A model generated the notes under the pieces. That model saw only the letters and a list, made by a program, of their open reading frames with translations. It was not told where the DNA came from and made no database searches. Made by a program: the position numbers and the translations under genes. A stretch of 64,000 bases of DNA from Bacillus sp. FJAT-27264 (GTDB taxonomy: Bacteria; Bacillota; Bacilli; Paenibacillales; Paenibacillaceae): NCBI RefSeq assembly GCF_001682855.1, contig NZ_MAQW01000012.1, positions 558,001-622,000 of the forward strand, in the 5' to 3' direction. Positions 1 through 7,775 of this stretch are shown here, piece by piece. Each line of letters begins with the position of its first letter. Position 1 is the stretch's first letter.

Positions 1-125
1 GTGAACCGCATCTGCACTTTCAGGTATCGGACGGCGCAGATCTTTTCAAATCCCATGCCATCAATATTCAATGGAAAAATAATCTTGATCCGAAAAAAGG
101 AATGACCGTCACCGTTAATCCATAG
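1..125 (+). CDS. M23 family metallopeptidase, C-terminal fragment
   Basis: Only the last 40 codons lie in the window, read in phase from base 3. They include E-P-H-L-H-F, the H-x-H zinc-ligand motif near the end of LytM/lysostaphin-type peptidoglycan endopeptidases, followed by a short tail ending in TVTVNP. These enzymes are normally exported and cut cell-wall cross-bridges. The body of the gene, any signal peptide and any wall-binding domain lie upstream of base 1. The family call rests on one motif, but it is a distinctive one. Confidence 0.7.
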   Translation, partial: EPHLHFQVSDGADLFKSHAINIQWKNNLDPKKGMTVTVNP

Positions 126-215
126 ACATGGCGCCACACTTTAATCCCAAAATAAACTCATTTCTATCCATTTCCCTCTGTGTAATGATGTAATATAGTT
201 ATTCAGAGTCATTCA

Positions 216-230
216 TGAGAATGATTATCA
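216..230. promoter_or_regulatory. Fur box upstream of the siderophore-binding lipoprotein gene
   Basis: TGAGAATGATTATCA matches the 7-1-7 Fur operator TGATAATNATTATCA at 13 of 14 defined positions. It sits just upstream of the ribosome binding site GGAGGG (236-241), where bound Fur-Fe would block transcription. It implies derepression under iron starvation. Confidence 0.85.
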
Positions 231-250
231 TTACTGGAGGGTAAATGACG

Positions 251-1267
251 ATGAGAATATTCAGAAAATCAAGAATGGCCCTACTTGCCGGGCTCCTTCT
301 TCTTACTATGCTTGCAACAGCTTGTCAGGGAGGCAACAACACAGCAGGAACACAAGAAATTACGGCAACCGCCGCGCCAACAGCCTCTGCTGAGACTGCA
401 ACAACTCCCCAAGCTCCCGCCGAGACTGCCGGTGGTACCCGCCAGTATACGGATTATAGCGGCAAAGAGATTACCATCCCTGTCGCGCCCAAAAATATCG
501 TAGCGATCCAATATGCCGGTGATTTGTTAGCGCTTGGCGTGAAGCCCGCCTATGTGACGGACTATGCTAAGCATACTTACGGCGCGGCCTTGGACGGAGT
601 TAAAAGTATTGGCAACCGTCCGGTGAGCCTTGAGAATGTCCTCGCCGCTGCGCCTGACTTAATCTTGACCGATGATACAGGCGATGCCAGCGAGGGAGAG
701 CAGTTAGCCAAAGTTGGACCAACAATAACTCTACCATTCTGGACGGAAGACCCTTTCCTCCATTTTAATCAGCTTGCAGAGATTTTGGGCAAACAAGCGG
801 AAGCACAAAGCTGGCTGGAACAGTATCACACGAAAGTCAGCGAGGTGAAGCAAGCTATTGAACCGAAGGTAAAAGAAGGTGAAACAGCGCTGCTGCTCAT
901 TATCTCCGGCAAAGATATGGGCATATCCGGCATCCGCAATGGCGGGTATACTCTTTACCGCCAGTTAGGCTTCACGCCAACTCCAGAAATGAAGCCCCTG
1001 CTGGATAAGAACGAGAACTTCGGCTTTGAGACCCTATCGCTTGAAGTTCTGCCCAAGTATAGCCCCGACAACCTGTTCGTGGAGATGGATGACGACAGCG
1101 AGCTAACCAGTTCTACCTTTGAGCAGTTGAAAGAAAGTGGCGTCTGGAAATCTTTGAATGCTGTAAAAAACAACAAGGTTTACACCGTAACCAACAAATG
1201 GGGTCTCGGTGACGCTACTTCTCTATATGCCCAATTGGAAGAAGCACAGGCGCAAATTGTAAAATAA
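251..1267 (+). CDS. Ferric-siderophore ABC transporter substrate-binding lipoprotein
   Basis: Binding protein of the FeuA/FhuD type (periplasmic-binding-protein-2 fold) that would capture a ferric siderophore outside the membrane for an ABC importer. A Lys/Arg start, a hydrophobic stretch and the lipobox L-A-T-A-C (Cys25) predict a lipoprotein. A Thr/Ala/Pro-rich linker (about residues 30-60) precedes the binding domain. Two ATGs compete: 245 lies only 3 nt from GGAGGG, 251 lies 9 nt away, so 251 is preferred. No permease or ATPase gene follows; a terminator does. Import therefore needs a permease encoded elsewhere. The Fur box and the adjacent Btr-like regulator, itself with a Fur box, support a role in iron uptake. 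Confidence 0.85.
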   Translation: MRIFRKSRMALLAGLLLLTMLATACQGGNNTAGTQEITATAAPTASAETATTPQAPAETAGGTRQYTDYSGKEITIPVAPKNIVAIQYAGDLLALGVKPAYVTDYAKHTYGAALDGVKSIGNRPVSLENVLAAAPDLILTDDTGDASEGEQLAKVGPTITLPFWTEDPFLHFNQLAEILGKQAEAQSWLEQYHTKVSEVKQAIEPKVKEGETALLLIISGKDMGISGIRNGGYTLYRQLGFTPTPEMKPLLDKNENFGFETLSLEVLPKYSPDNLFVEMDDDSELTSSTFEQLKESGVWKSLNAVKNNKVYTVTNKWGLGDATSLYAQLEEAQAQIVK

Positions 1268-1287
1268 ACTAATATAGCATTACCGTG

Positions 1288-1328
1288 AAGGAATCTTTCA
1301 ACCGGATGGTTGAAGGATTCCTTTTTTT
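1288..1328 (+). terminator. Intrinsic terminator after the siderophore-binding gene
   Basis: Inverted repeat AAGGAATC-TTTCAACC against GGTTGAA-GGATTCCTT around a short loop, running into seven T. It separates the lipoprotein gene from the downstream regulator, which has its own Fur box. Confidence 0.85.
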
Positions 1329-1340
1329 GCTTTACTATTG

Positions 1341-1355
1341 TGATAATTATTCTCA
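1341..1355. promoter_or_regulatory. Fur box upstream of the AraC/binding-protein regulator
   Basis: TGATAATTATTCTCA matches the 7-1-7 Fur consensus at 13 of 14 positions, 20 bp upstream of the start codon. Together with the box at 216-230 it places both genes under iron control. Confidence 0.85.
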
Positions 1356-1375
1356 ATTAGAAAGAAGGCTGCTGC

Positions 1376-2992
1376 ATGAGTGCTTCCGAATCCTCCCCTC
1401 TAAATGACCTGCTGTTTATTCAGCAGTCACTGACCTTACAGCAGCGTGATGCTAACTGGAAGTCATTCAACACCTGCCCAGACAACACCTATACGCTAAT
1501 TACCGTTACCGAGGGTACAGGTAGTCTTCAGCTCAAAGGGCAGCACCGTAAGCTCCAGAGGGGCGATTGTTATTTACTTCTCCCGAATACGATGGTGGGC
1601 ATCACCAATGATACTAAAGCGCAATTAAGCTATTATGAATTGATCTTCACCCCTCTTTGTTTGGAAATTCAAGGACAAAAGTCTTCAGCTCTACTTCCTT
1701 ACGAGGGAAAGCTTAATGCGTCTCCGTTCTTTCAATTACTGGATTATCTCCACAAAATATCAGAACCTCAGGCCAGCAGTATTGGTCTGAACGCCCTGCG
1801 CGCCCATCTGGATTTTCAGGAACTGCTATACTTCCTGTTCAAACAGAACGACAACGTTCAGCCCGTGCCAAACTCCTTGCTGGCCGTTCAAGAAACTATT
1901 GATCAACTGCTGCAAGATTACGGCGATGATATCACAGTGGAACAGTTGGCGCAGAAAGCCAATATCGGTATCTGGCAATATCGGCAATTGTTCAAGCAGC
2001 TGACAGGTCTGAATCCGACCGAATATATTACACAGCTCAGAATCAACCGAGCCAAAGAAATTCTGCTAGTGTCCGATGCTCCGCTGATTGATGTCGCTCA
2101 TAATGTGGGCTACAAGGATGAGTACTATTTTAACCGCCGATTCAAAGAAATTGTCGGTACCTCCCCCCGGCAGTATATACGTAACTACAAGACGAAATTG
2201 AAAACCGTTGCTTTTACCCATTTGGGTGATATTCTCTCCCTGGGTACCAAACCCCTGGCTGTAGAAAAGCATCTGCTCGAATGGCTGGATAATGGCTGCA
2301 CTGAAGGGATTCAAGGCATTGATACCTCCTCCTCTGGTCTGGATGAAATCGCCCGGCTTCAGCCTGATTTAATTCTTGTAAATAACTACACCGATCCCCG
2401 GTTTAAGGATGCCCTGAAGCAGATTGCACCCACAGTTCAATTAAATACCCAACGCGTAGATCTCTTCGCTGGATTAAGAGACGTCTCTGAGCTTTTGGGA
2501 AGGCAGTCGGAGGCCCGTGCTTGGCTGGCGCGATACAGGCTGAAGGCTAGACAGCTCAAGGAACGCACACGGACAAGCATCCGCAGAGGGGAAAGTGCTG
2601 TTTTTTTCCATGTTGTTCATGACAATATCTATTTGTACCGACCGGAAGAATGCCCTGTGCTGTATGACGTACTGGGGATGGAGGTGCCTATCTCGCTTCA
2701 GCAACTGATCTCAGTCTCCCCCTCAAGGATGTTCATCCCGGTAGACCGCTTTGCCCACTACGAAGCCGATCGGATCTTTATCGTCTGTGGCCATATGCCC
2801 GGAGCTCGTGAAACCTTTCAAAAGATCGTGCAAAGTAAAGCTTGGCAGGCTCTGGAAGCGGTTCGATCAGGACATGCATACTATGTCAATGAGCATTGGA
2901 CGCTGGACAGCACCATTGCCCTGGAATGGCAGCTGGACGGTATGCATGCCCTGCTCAACAGCAAAAAGGCCGTAAACCCACTTCATTGGTGA
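1376..2992 (+). CDS. Btr-like AraC-family activator fused to a siderophore-binding domain
   Basis: A 538-residue regulator with an N-terminal cupin-like region (about 10-110), an AraC double helix-turn-helix (about 170-270, ending in the conserved V-G-Y-K-D-E-Y-Y-F-N-R-R-F-K and T-S-P-R-Q-Y) and a C-terminal periplasmic-binding-protein-2 domain (about 278-535). This architecture is that of Bacillus subtilis Btr (YbbB), which senses ferric bacillibactin in the cytoplasm and activates the feu uptake genes. The upstream binding lipoprotein is the obvious target, though which siderophore is sensed cannot be read from sequence. GAAGG precedes the ATG. Its stop codon lies inside the terminator hairpin shared with the convergent aminopeptidase gene. 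Confidence 0.85.
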   Translation: MSASESSPLNDLLFIQQSLTLQQRDANWKSFNTCPDNTYTLITVTEGTGSLQLKGQHRKLQRGDCYLLLPNTMVGITNDTKAQLSYYELIFTPLCLEIQGQKSSALLPYEGKLNASPFFQLLDYLHKISEPQASSIGLNALRAHLDFQELLYFLFKQNDNVQPVPNSLLAVQETIDQLLQDYGDDITVEQLAQKANIGIWQYRQLFKQLTGLNPTEYITQLRINRAKEILLVSDAPLIDVAHNVGYKDEYYFNRRFKEIVGTSPRQYIRNYKTKLKTVAFTHLGDILSLGTKPLAVEKHLLEWLDNGCTEGIQGIDTSSSGLDEIARLQPDLILVNNYTDPRFKDALKQIAPTVQLNTQRVDLFAGLRDVSELLGRQSEARAWLARYRLKARQLKERTRTSIRRGESAVFFHVVHDNIYLYRPEECPVLYDVLGMEVPISLQQLISVSPSRMFIPVDRFAHYEADRIFIVCGHMPGARETFQKIVQSKAWQALEAVRSGHAYYVNEHWTLDSTIALEWQLDGMHALLNSKKAVNPLHW

Positions 2993-3014
2993 GGTTTACG
3001 GCCATATCTTTTTT
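2968..3014. terminator. Bidirectional terminator between convergent genes
   Basis: GGCCGTAAACC pairs with GGTTTACGGCC around a loop of about 14 nt that contains the stop codon of the AraC-type gene. An A-run precedes it and a T-run follows it, so it can serve both strands. Confidence 0.75.
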
Positions 3015-3035
3015 AACGTTTATTTTCAAACCAAC

Positions 3036-4268
3036 TTACAGTACCCAATTCCCTTTACGGAATACAGGTTCAACTGTTCCATCCGCTAGTTCACCATCAA
3101 TGTCCAGCTCTGCGGAGCCGATCATGAAGTCGACATGCGTCAAGCTGACGTTCGCACCTCTGGCCAACAGCTCTTCATTGCTAAGCTTCGTGCCCCCTTC
3201 GATATTCACCGGATAGGCGCTTCCGAGCGCAAAATGACATGAGGCATTCTCATCAATTCCTGTATTATAGAAGATTCGGTTCAATCGAGAAATTGGAGAA
3301 TCGTGCTGCACCAGTGCCACTTCTCCAAGATAAGACGCACCTTCATCTGTCTCAAGCAACGACGTCAAATGCTCACGACCTGATTCAGCTTCATAGGCCA
3401 CAACCTTACCATCCTTAAAGGTGAACGAAAGTCCTTCAACCAAACGCCCATTCAGATTTAAAGGAAGTGTACTAGCAACCGTACCATTTACTCCTGTACG
3501 ATGCGGCATGGAATAAATCTCTTCGGTTGGCATATTCGCAACAAAATATACGCCATTATCGTTCTCACCGCCACCTCCACGCCACAGATGCCCTTCTGGA
3601 AGCTCTACACGCAGATCCGTTCCCGGAGCACGGTAGTGCAGGCTTTTATAACGTTTAGCATTCATTCTATCCTGACTTTCTTTCAACCCGGCAATATGCT
3701 CTCTCCAGGCTGCTACAGGATCATCGCTGCCCACGCGGGTCATCTGGAATACGGCTTCCCACATTGCATTAATCCGCTCTTCTTCAGGAAGATCAGCAAA
3801 CACTTTATTCGCCCAAGCACGGGTTGGAGCTTTAACAAGTGACCAGCTAATCTTACTGTTACGTGTATATTTAGAATAGTTCTTACGTGCAACAGCTGCC
3901 GCTTTAACAGCTCTTGATACCTTGGAAGAATCAATTCCATTGAACAATTCCGGATCAGGCACTTTAATATGTAAAATGGCGCCGTTCTCTTCAGCAAATT
4001 TCTCCATCATATCGGCCTGCCACTGCGGATAATAATCGAAGGAATCCTCTGACGCTTTCTCGTAACGGATACGTGTTGTAGCTTCATCTTCCCAATCCAC
4101 AATTACATATTTTGCACCCGCTTCATAAGCCTTGCCTACAATCAGGCGGGTCAGCTCTACTGTTTCCATTGGAGCATGCACCATCAGCACTTGTCCGGGC
4201 TGCACATTCACCCCAACCTTCACTACTAGCTCTGCATATTTGTTGAGCATGTGTTCAAAGTTATCCAT
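3036..4268 (-). CDS. ampS: M29 family metalloaminopeptidase (AmpS/PepS type)
   Basis: Cytoplasmic leucyl-type aminopeptidase of family M29, a two-metal exopeptidase that trims peptides from the N-terminus. The N-terminal domain begins MDNFEHMLNKYAELVVKVG. The C-terminal catalytic region has N-x-G-x-x-E-N-A-S-C-H-F and H-V-D-F-M-I-G, which carry family metal ligands. Length (410) is normal. The reading frame could start at 4283, but the GGAGG lies inside that extension, about 6 nt before the ATG at 4268, so 4268 is the start. It is a single gene, convergent with the iron regulator. Confidence 0.88.
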   Translation of the reverse strand: MDNFEHMLNKYAELVVKVGVNVQPGQVLMVHAPMETVELTRLIVGKAYEAGAKYVIVDWEDEATTRIRYEKASEDSFDYYPQWQADMMEKFAEENGAILHIKVPDPELFNGIDSSKVSRAVKAAAVARKNYSKYTRNSKISWSLVKAPTRAWANKVFADLPEEERINAMWEAVFQMTRVGSDDPVAAWREHIAGLKESQDRMNAKRYKSLHYRAPGTDLRVELPEGHLWRGGGGENDNGVYFVANMPTEEIYSMPHRTGVNGTVASTLPLNLNGRLVEGLSFTFKDGKVVAYEAESGREHLTSLLETDEGASYLGEVALVQHDSPISRLNRIFYNTGIDENASCHFALGSAYPVNIEGGTKLSNEELLARGANVSLTHVDFMIGSAELDIDGELADGTVEPVFRKGNWVL

Positions 4269-4326
4269 CGTATTTGCCTCCATCTCTCTAATCTTCGGAC
4301 TCTAACTATCAAATGATATACCGGAT

Positions 4327-5667
4327 CTATCCGCTCGGAGGAAAATCATCCTCATACTTCAGGAAGCTAAAGCAGGCCCCTCCAAGTGATGAACGAGTAT
4401 AGCTCAATTCTCCGTTTAACCTTGCCGCGATTCCCCGACTTATCGCGAGTCCCAATCCGGTTACACCATTGGAACCAGTATAAAAGCGTTGAAATACAGC
4501 CTCTTGCTCCTCGTCATTCAGACCCGAGCCGTCATCTTCAACATGGATAGCCCAGGCGGTTCCAGTTCCAGGACCTTCAATCCGCACTTTAACCCGGCTT
4601 GACGTATGTCTGACGGCATTCTGCAGCAGGTTGAGAAGAATGCGGAATAGCTGCTCGCCGGGAATCATCACCTGTAGTCCAGTCCCTTCGAGTTCCAGTC
4701 TGACATTCCGCTCTGCCGCAGCAGGCAGGAGAAGCTGTACCGCTTCCTCCGCAATGTCTCTAAGGTCCAGTGCTTCGGCGGGCCAGTGCTCGTCGACTGC
4801 TTCCAGCCGCGAGAGCTGAAGCAGCTTATCGACCATATCCATAAGCCGTTGGGACTGAACGGTAATAATGTTCAGCCCCTCTTCCTGGGAGACGACCTGA
4901 TCTTGAATAGCATATACAAAGCCGTGAATGGACATCAGCGGTGTCTTCAATTCATGGGACACATTCTGCAAAAATTCAATCTGGTTGCGTTGATGCAGCC
5001 GGATACGGCCAGACATGGAATGAAAGGTGGTGATCAGTTCGCCAATCTCTGTCCGATCTCCTTCGGGGAAATCCTGGCTCTGGGCGCGATTCGGCTCATA
5101 GCTCCTGACCGCCTCTTTCAAACGGTTCAACGGACGAATAACCCGTGATACGGTCAGAAGTCCGATGACCAGTATACCAAAAAAGCTCGCAGCAATCGAC
5201 AGCAGCGTAGTCCGCATCAGTGATCCATACAAAGCTCTAAGCGAGGAGAGCGGAGAATAAACGAAAATACGATAAGGCAGCCCTCTTACCGACTCCTCAT
5301 TGTAAAGCACTTTTTTGCCGTGAAGCGTAGTGATTCCTTCGCTAGCCACCACCTGATCATGTAGCGTCTTCCCTTCCTGTCTGGTATCGCTGGCGTCGAT
5401 AATCCTGTTATGACTGTCGAGCAGAAGATAGTCGGCATTCATCATCAGGCCTTTCACGACAAAACGAAATTCAGTGCTGCTCAGGCCATCAATATCCCCT
5501 TCGTGCAGAATCCTCGAAGCCCTCAGCGCTTGGACATGTAATTGGGACTTCACTTGGTTCACTAGAATATCATCAATCAGGCGTACAAACAGTAACACGG
5601 TGATCCCGACTGTGACCAGCATGGCAATGAAGAGGGAGAGCAGCATTTTAGCCCGAATCGTCCTCAT
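4327..5667 (-). CDS. OmpR-system sensor histidine kinase
   Basis: Membrane kinase of 446 residues: TM1 about 10-30, an extracytoplasmic domain of about 120 residues, TM2 about 152-173, HAMP about 173-225, then HisKA with F-L-Q-N-V-S-H-E-L-K-T-P (phospho-acceptor His238) and a GHKL ATPase domain with N-x-x-x-N-A-V-R-H and D-D-G-S-G-L. It would phosphorylate the response regulator encoded immediately upstream; the two genes are one base apart, so translation is probably coupled. The stimulus cannot be inferred, because the sensor domain has no motif I recognise. Confidence 0.9.
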   Translation of the reverse strand: MRTIRAKMLLSLFIAMLVTVGITVLLFVRLIDDILVNQVKSQLHVQALRASRILHEGDIDGLSSTEFRFVVKGLMMNADYLLLDSHNRIIDASDTRQEGKTLHDQVVASEGITTLHGKKVLYNEESVRGLPYRIFVYSPLSSLRALYGSLMRTTLLSIAASFFGILVIGLLTVSRVIRPLNRLKEAVRSYEPNRAQSQDFPEGDRTEIGELITTFHSMSGRIRLHQRNQIEFLQNVSHELKTPLMSIHGFVYAIQDQVVSQEEGLNIITVQSQRLMDMVDKLLQLSRLEAVDEHWPAEALDLRDIAEEAVQLLLPAAAERNVRLELEGTGLQVMIPGEQLFRILLNLLQNAVRHTSSRVKVRIEGPGTGTAWAIHVEDDGSGLNDEEQEAVFQRFYTGSNGVTGLGLAISRGIAARLNGELSYTRSSLGGACFSFLKYEDDFPPSG

Positions 5668-5668
5668 G

Positions 5669-6394
5669 CTATACCTTCCTCACTATCGCTTTGTAGCCAA
5701 AACCCCATACCGTATCGATTTGCAGCAATGAATCCAGTTCACCCAGCTTTTTACGGATCCGCTTCACTAGATCATCCACCACTCTCACATCACCAAAAAA
5801 ATCATATTTCCACACCTGTTGAATCAGATGCTCACGTTCAAAGGGACGTTCAATATGCATAGCCAGGAACATCAGCAGCTCGAATTCCCGCGAGGTCAGG
5901 CTAAGTGAGATATTACCCACGGTTATTTTGCGAAACTCCGGTTGAATCTCAACGTTGCCGAATTTGTAAATACTTTCACTGTTCTCATGCACGGAAGCTT
6001 CTTCAGCAGCAGCAATGCCCCCTGATCCTCCTGACTTAGCCAGACGAAGCATCGCCTTAACCCGGCCTACCAGTTCGCGGGGGTTGAAGGGCTTGCTTAG
6101 AAAATCACTGCATCCTAGCTCCAGCCCCTGAATACGATCATTCTCTTCACCCCGCGCCGAGATCATAATAATCGGCATTTCGGTAAAGCTGCGCAGCTCC
6201 GTTAACAGACTGAGCCCGTTAATTCCGGGCATCATAATATCCAGAATGAGACAGTCCGGAGTGTTAGCACGGACATGCTCCACCAATTTGTGGCCGCTGG
6301 AAAAGGAGGTTACATCATAGGTTTCCTTACGTAAATACTCGGAGAGCAACTGCAGAATGAAAAGATCGTCGTCCACGACTACTATTTTGCTCAT
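5669..6394 (-). CDS. OmpR/PhoB-family response regulator
   Basis: Receiver domain with the D-D-D acid cluster (residues 8-10), phospho-acceptor Asp52 in L-I-L-D-I-M-M-P and the conserved K-P-F, then a winged-helix DNA-binding domain (L-T-S-R-E-F-E-L-L ... V-D-D-L-V-K-R-I-R-K-K-L). A GTG at 6412 would add six residues, but AAGGGG lies about 8 nt before the ATG at 6394, which is preferred. First gene of a two-gene operon with its kinase. The target is unknown; nearby genes give no clear candidate. Confidence 0.92.
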   Translation of the reverse strand: MSKIVVVDDDLFILQLLSEYLRKETYDVTSFSSGHKLVEHVRANTPDCLILDIMMPGINGLSLLTELRSFTEMPIIMISARGEENDRIQGLELGCSDFLSKPFNPRELVGRVKAMLRLAKSGGSGGIAAAEEASVHENSESIYKFGNVEIQPEFRKITVGNISLSLTSREFELLMFLAMHIERPFEREHLIQQVWKYDFFGDVRVVDDLVKRIRKKLGELDSLLQIDTVWGFGYKAIVRKV

Positions 6395-6456
6395 AATACC
6401 TAGCCCCTTCACCGTTCGTTGTTCAAAAATCTGTTCTTTCAGGTTATCATAAATGA

Positions 6457-6493
6457 CAATAGACGGGTATCCCTTTTACGGTCCCGTCTATTG
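6457..6493 (-). terminator. Hairpin after the lysine-rich protein gene
   Basis: CAATAGACGGG and CCCGTCTATTG form an 11-bp stem around a 15-nt loop. On the minus strand the hairpin is followed only by a moderately T-rich stretch, so termination strength is uncertain. It lies between the repeat-protein gene and the response-regulator gene. Confidence 0.5.
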
Positions 6494-6543
6494 CCTAATA
6501 TTGCTCTATTATTTATTTTATAATTGTGACCTGGTTGCTAATC

Positions 6544-7227
6544 TTATTTCTTTTTAGGTTGAACAATTACCGGATTCGCGGCAGTTTCCTTTTTAGGCGT
6601 GCTTTTTACCGGAGCTTTCGCTACTGATTTTTTCACTACTGGTTTTTTGGCCACCGTTTTTTTCACTACTGGTTTCTTAGCGACCGTTTTTTTCACTACC
6701 GGTTTCTTAGCTACTGTTTTTTTAGCAACAGTTTTCTTCACAGGAGCTTTTTTGGTAGTTTTAGATTTGGCGGCAGCTTTTTTCACAGTCTTTGCTTTAG
6801 CCTTAGCTGGAGCTGCTTTAGTAGTCTTAGCTTTTGCAGGCGTTGCTTTAGCTGTTGTAGTTTTGGCTGGAGTCGCTTTAGTTGTTGTAGTTTTAGCTGG
6901 TGTAGCTTTAGTTGTTGTAGTTTTGGCTGGTGTGGCTTTGACAGGTGTGGCCTTGACAGGTGTTGTTGCTGGTGTAGACTTCTCAGGTGTAGTGGTTTTT
7001 GGTGCAGTAGCAGTCTTGGTTGTTTCTGGTTTGACAGCAGTCGTTTGGGGCGGAGTGACTTTAACGCTTGAGACTGGCTTGGTGGTAGTTGTTGCAGGCG
7101 TTGTTACAGTTTTTACAATTGGGGTAGCCGGTTTAACCGGTCCTGCTGCTGCAAACGCGCTTGTCGCTCCACTCAGTACACTCACTACTGCCATCACCGA
7201 GATTACTTTTTTTGTCCATTTGTTCAT
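6544..7227 (-). CDS. Secreted Lys/Ala/Thr/Pro-rich repeat protein, histone-H1-like tail
   Basis: A 227-residue protein with a signal peptide (about 1-26, ending S-A-F-A) followed almost entirely by low-complexity, strongly basic sequence. Two blocks repeat every ten residues: TPAKTTTTKA-like units at about 89-148 and TVAKKPVVKK units at about 164-208. Such polycations resemble histone H1 tails and bacterial AlgP/Hc1-like repeats, but the signal peptide argues for export, perhaps binding wall polymers or extracellular DNA (inference). The start at 7227 is chosen because AAGAGGTG lies 6 nt before it; the GTG at 7236 overlaps that site. No enzymatic domain is visible. Confidence 0.75.
   Translation of the reverse strand: MNKWTKKVISVMAVVSVLSGATSAFAAAGPVKPATPIVKTVTTPATTTTKPVSSVKVTPPQTTAVKPETTKTATAPKTTTPEKSTPATTPVKATPVKATPAKTTTTKATPAKTTTTKATPAKTTTAKATPAKAKTTKAAPAKAKAKTVKKAAAKSKTTKKAPVKKTVAKKTVAKKPVVKKTVAKKPVVKKTVAKKPVVKKSVAKAPVKSTPKKETAANPVIVQPKKK
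6604..6963 (-). repeat. Two blocks of 30-bp tandem coding repeats
   Basis: Within the lysine-rich gene, 6784-6963 encodes TPAKTTTTKA-type decamers and 6604-6738 encodes TVAKKPVVKK-type decamers. The DNA is repeated at about 30-bp period, so copy number could vary between strains by slippage. Confidence 0.8.
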
Positions 7228-7311
7228 CTTGAACACCTCTTTCTTTAAAGTATCTTCATCTTAGCAGGCGGTTACGGCATTTCTGTGGGAAAAATATGAG
7301 AAAAGTATATG

Positions 7312-7340
7312 AAAAAAGGCCGCAGTAGTCTGCGACCTTT
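7312..7340 (-). terminator. Intrinsic terminator after the coiled-coil gene
   Basis: On the minus strand AAAGG-CGCAG pairs with CTGCG-CCTTT around ACTA (one mismatch in the stem), followed by six T. It lies a few bases after the stop codon at 7346. Confidence 0.75.
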
Positions 7341-7345
7341 CTAAG

Positions 7346-7693
7346 CTATTTTTTATCCACTTGAAGCAAAGTTACTGTCTTTAACGTATAGGTATGATGG
7401 ATACGCTCATCTGAGATCACGTTCAGCTTCACAAGACTTGCCACTTTGGCCGGGTCTGCTCTGGAGAGCAAACGCCACACCTCGGGGTCAGACAGCGTCT
7501 CATAGAGTTTGGCATCATCGTATTCTTTACGGTTCTGCACAACAAGCTTGACCTTATAGCTCCCAAGCTCGGCATCACTAGAATCCTGGTTGCTACAATA
7601 CGCGATAATCTCTTCACGGAGTCCCGCCAGTTCCTTCTCAATCTCTTTCTGCTTCTGCTTGAGCTTATAGTACTGCTGTACCTTCTTCTCCAT
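7346..7693 (-). CDS. Small coiled-coil protein of unknown function
   Basis: I do not recognise a family. The 115-residue product opens with a heptad-rich, charged helix (MEKKVQQYYKLKQKQKEIEK and on, about 1-37), which predicts a coiled coil, followed by a mixed region with V-W-R-L-L-S-R-A-D and a strand-rich C-terminus. No signal peptide or membrane segment is present. The frame is open up to 7777, but an ATG there would overlap the divergent VanZ gene; GAGAGGAG sits 9 nt before the ATG at 7693, which fixes the start. The heptad-plus-globular layout resembles some phage-derived host-nuclease-inhibitor-like proteins, but this is only a guess. Confidence 0.6.
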   Translation of the reverse strand: MEKKVQQYYKLKQKQKEIEKELAGLREEIIAYCSNQDSSDAELGSYKVKLVVQNRKEYDDAKLYETLSDPEVWRLLSRADPAKVASLVKLNVISDERIHHTYTLKTVTLLQVDKK

Positions 7694-7775
7694 TGCATCA
7701 CGCTCCTCTCTGACATATCTATGCCGGAAGAGTCGATTAAATAAGTATGCAAAATAATCAAACGGTAGGTGTACC

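Noticed and set aside
6599..7264. Long plus-strand ORF of hydrophobic V/A/T/F composition
   Set aside because: It is the antisense of the lysine-rich repeat gene; its periodicity is forced by the repeats, and it has no ribosome binding site.
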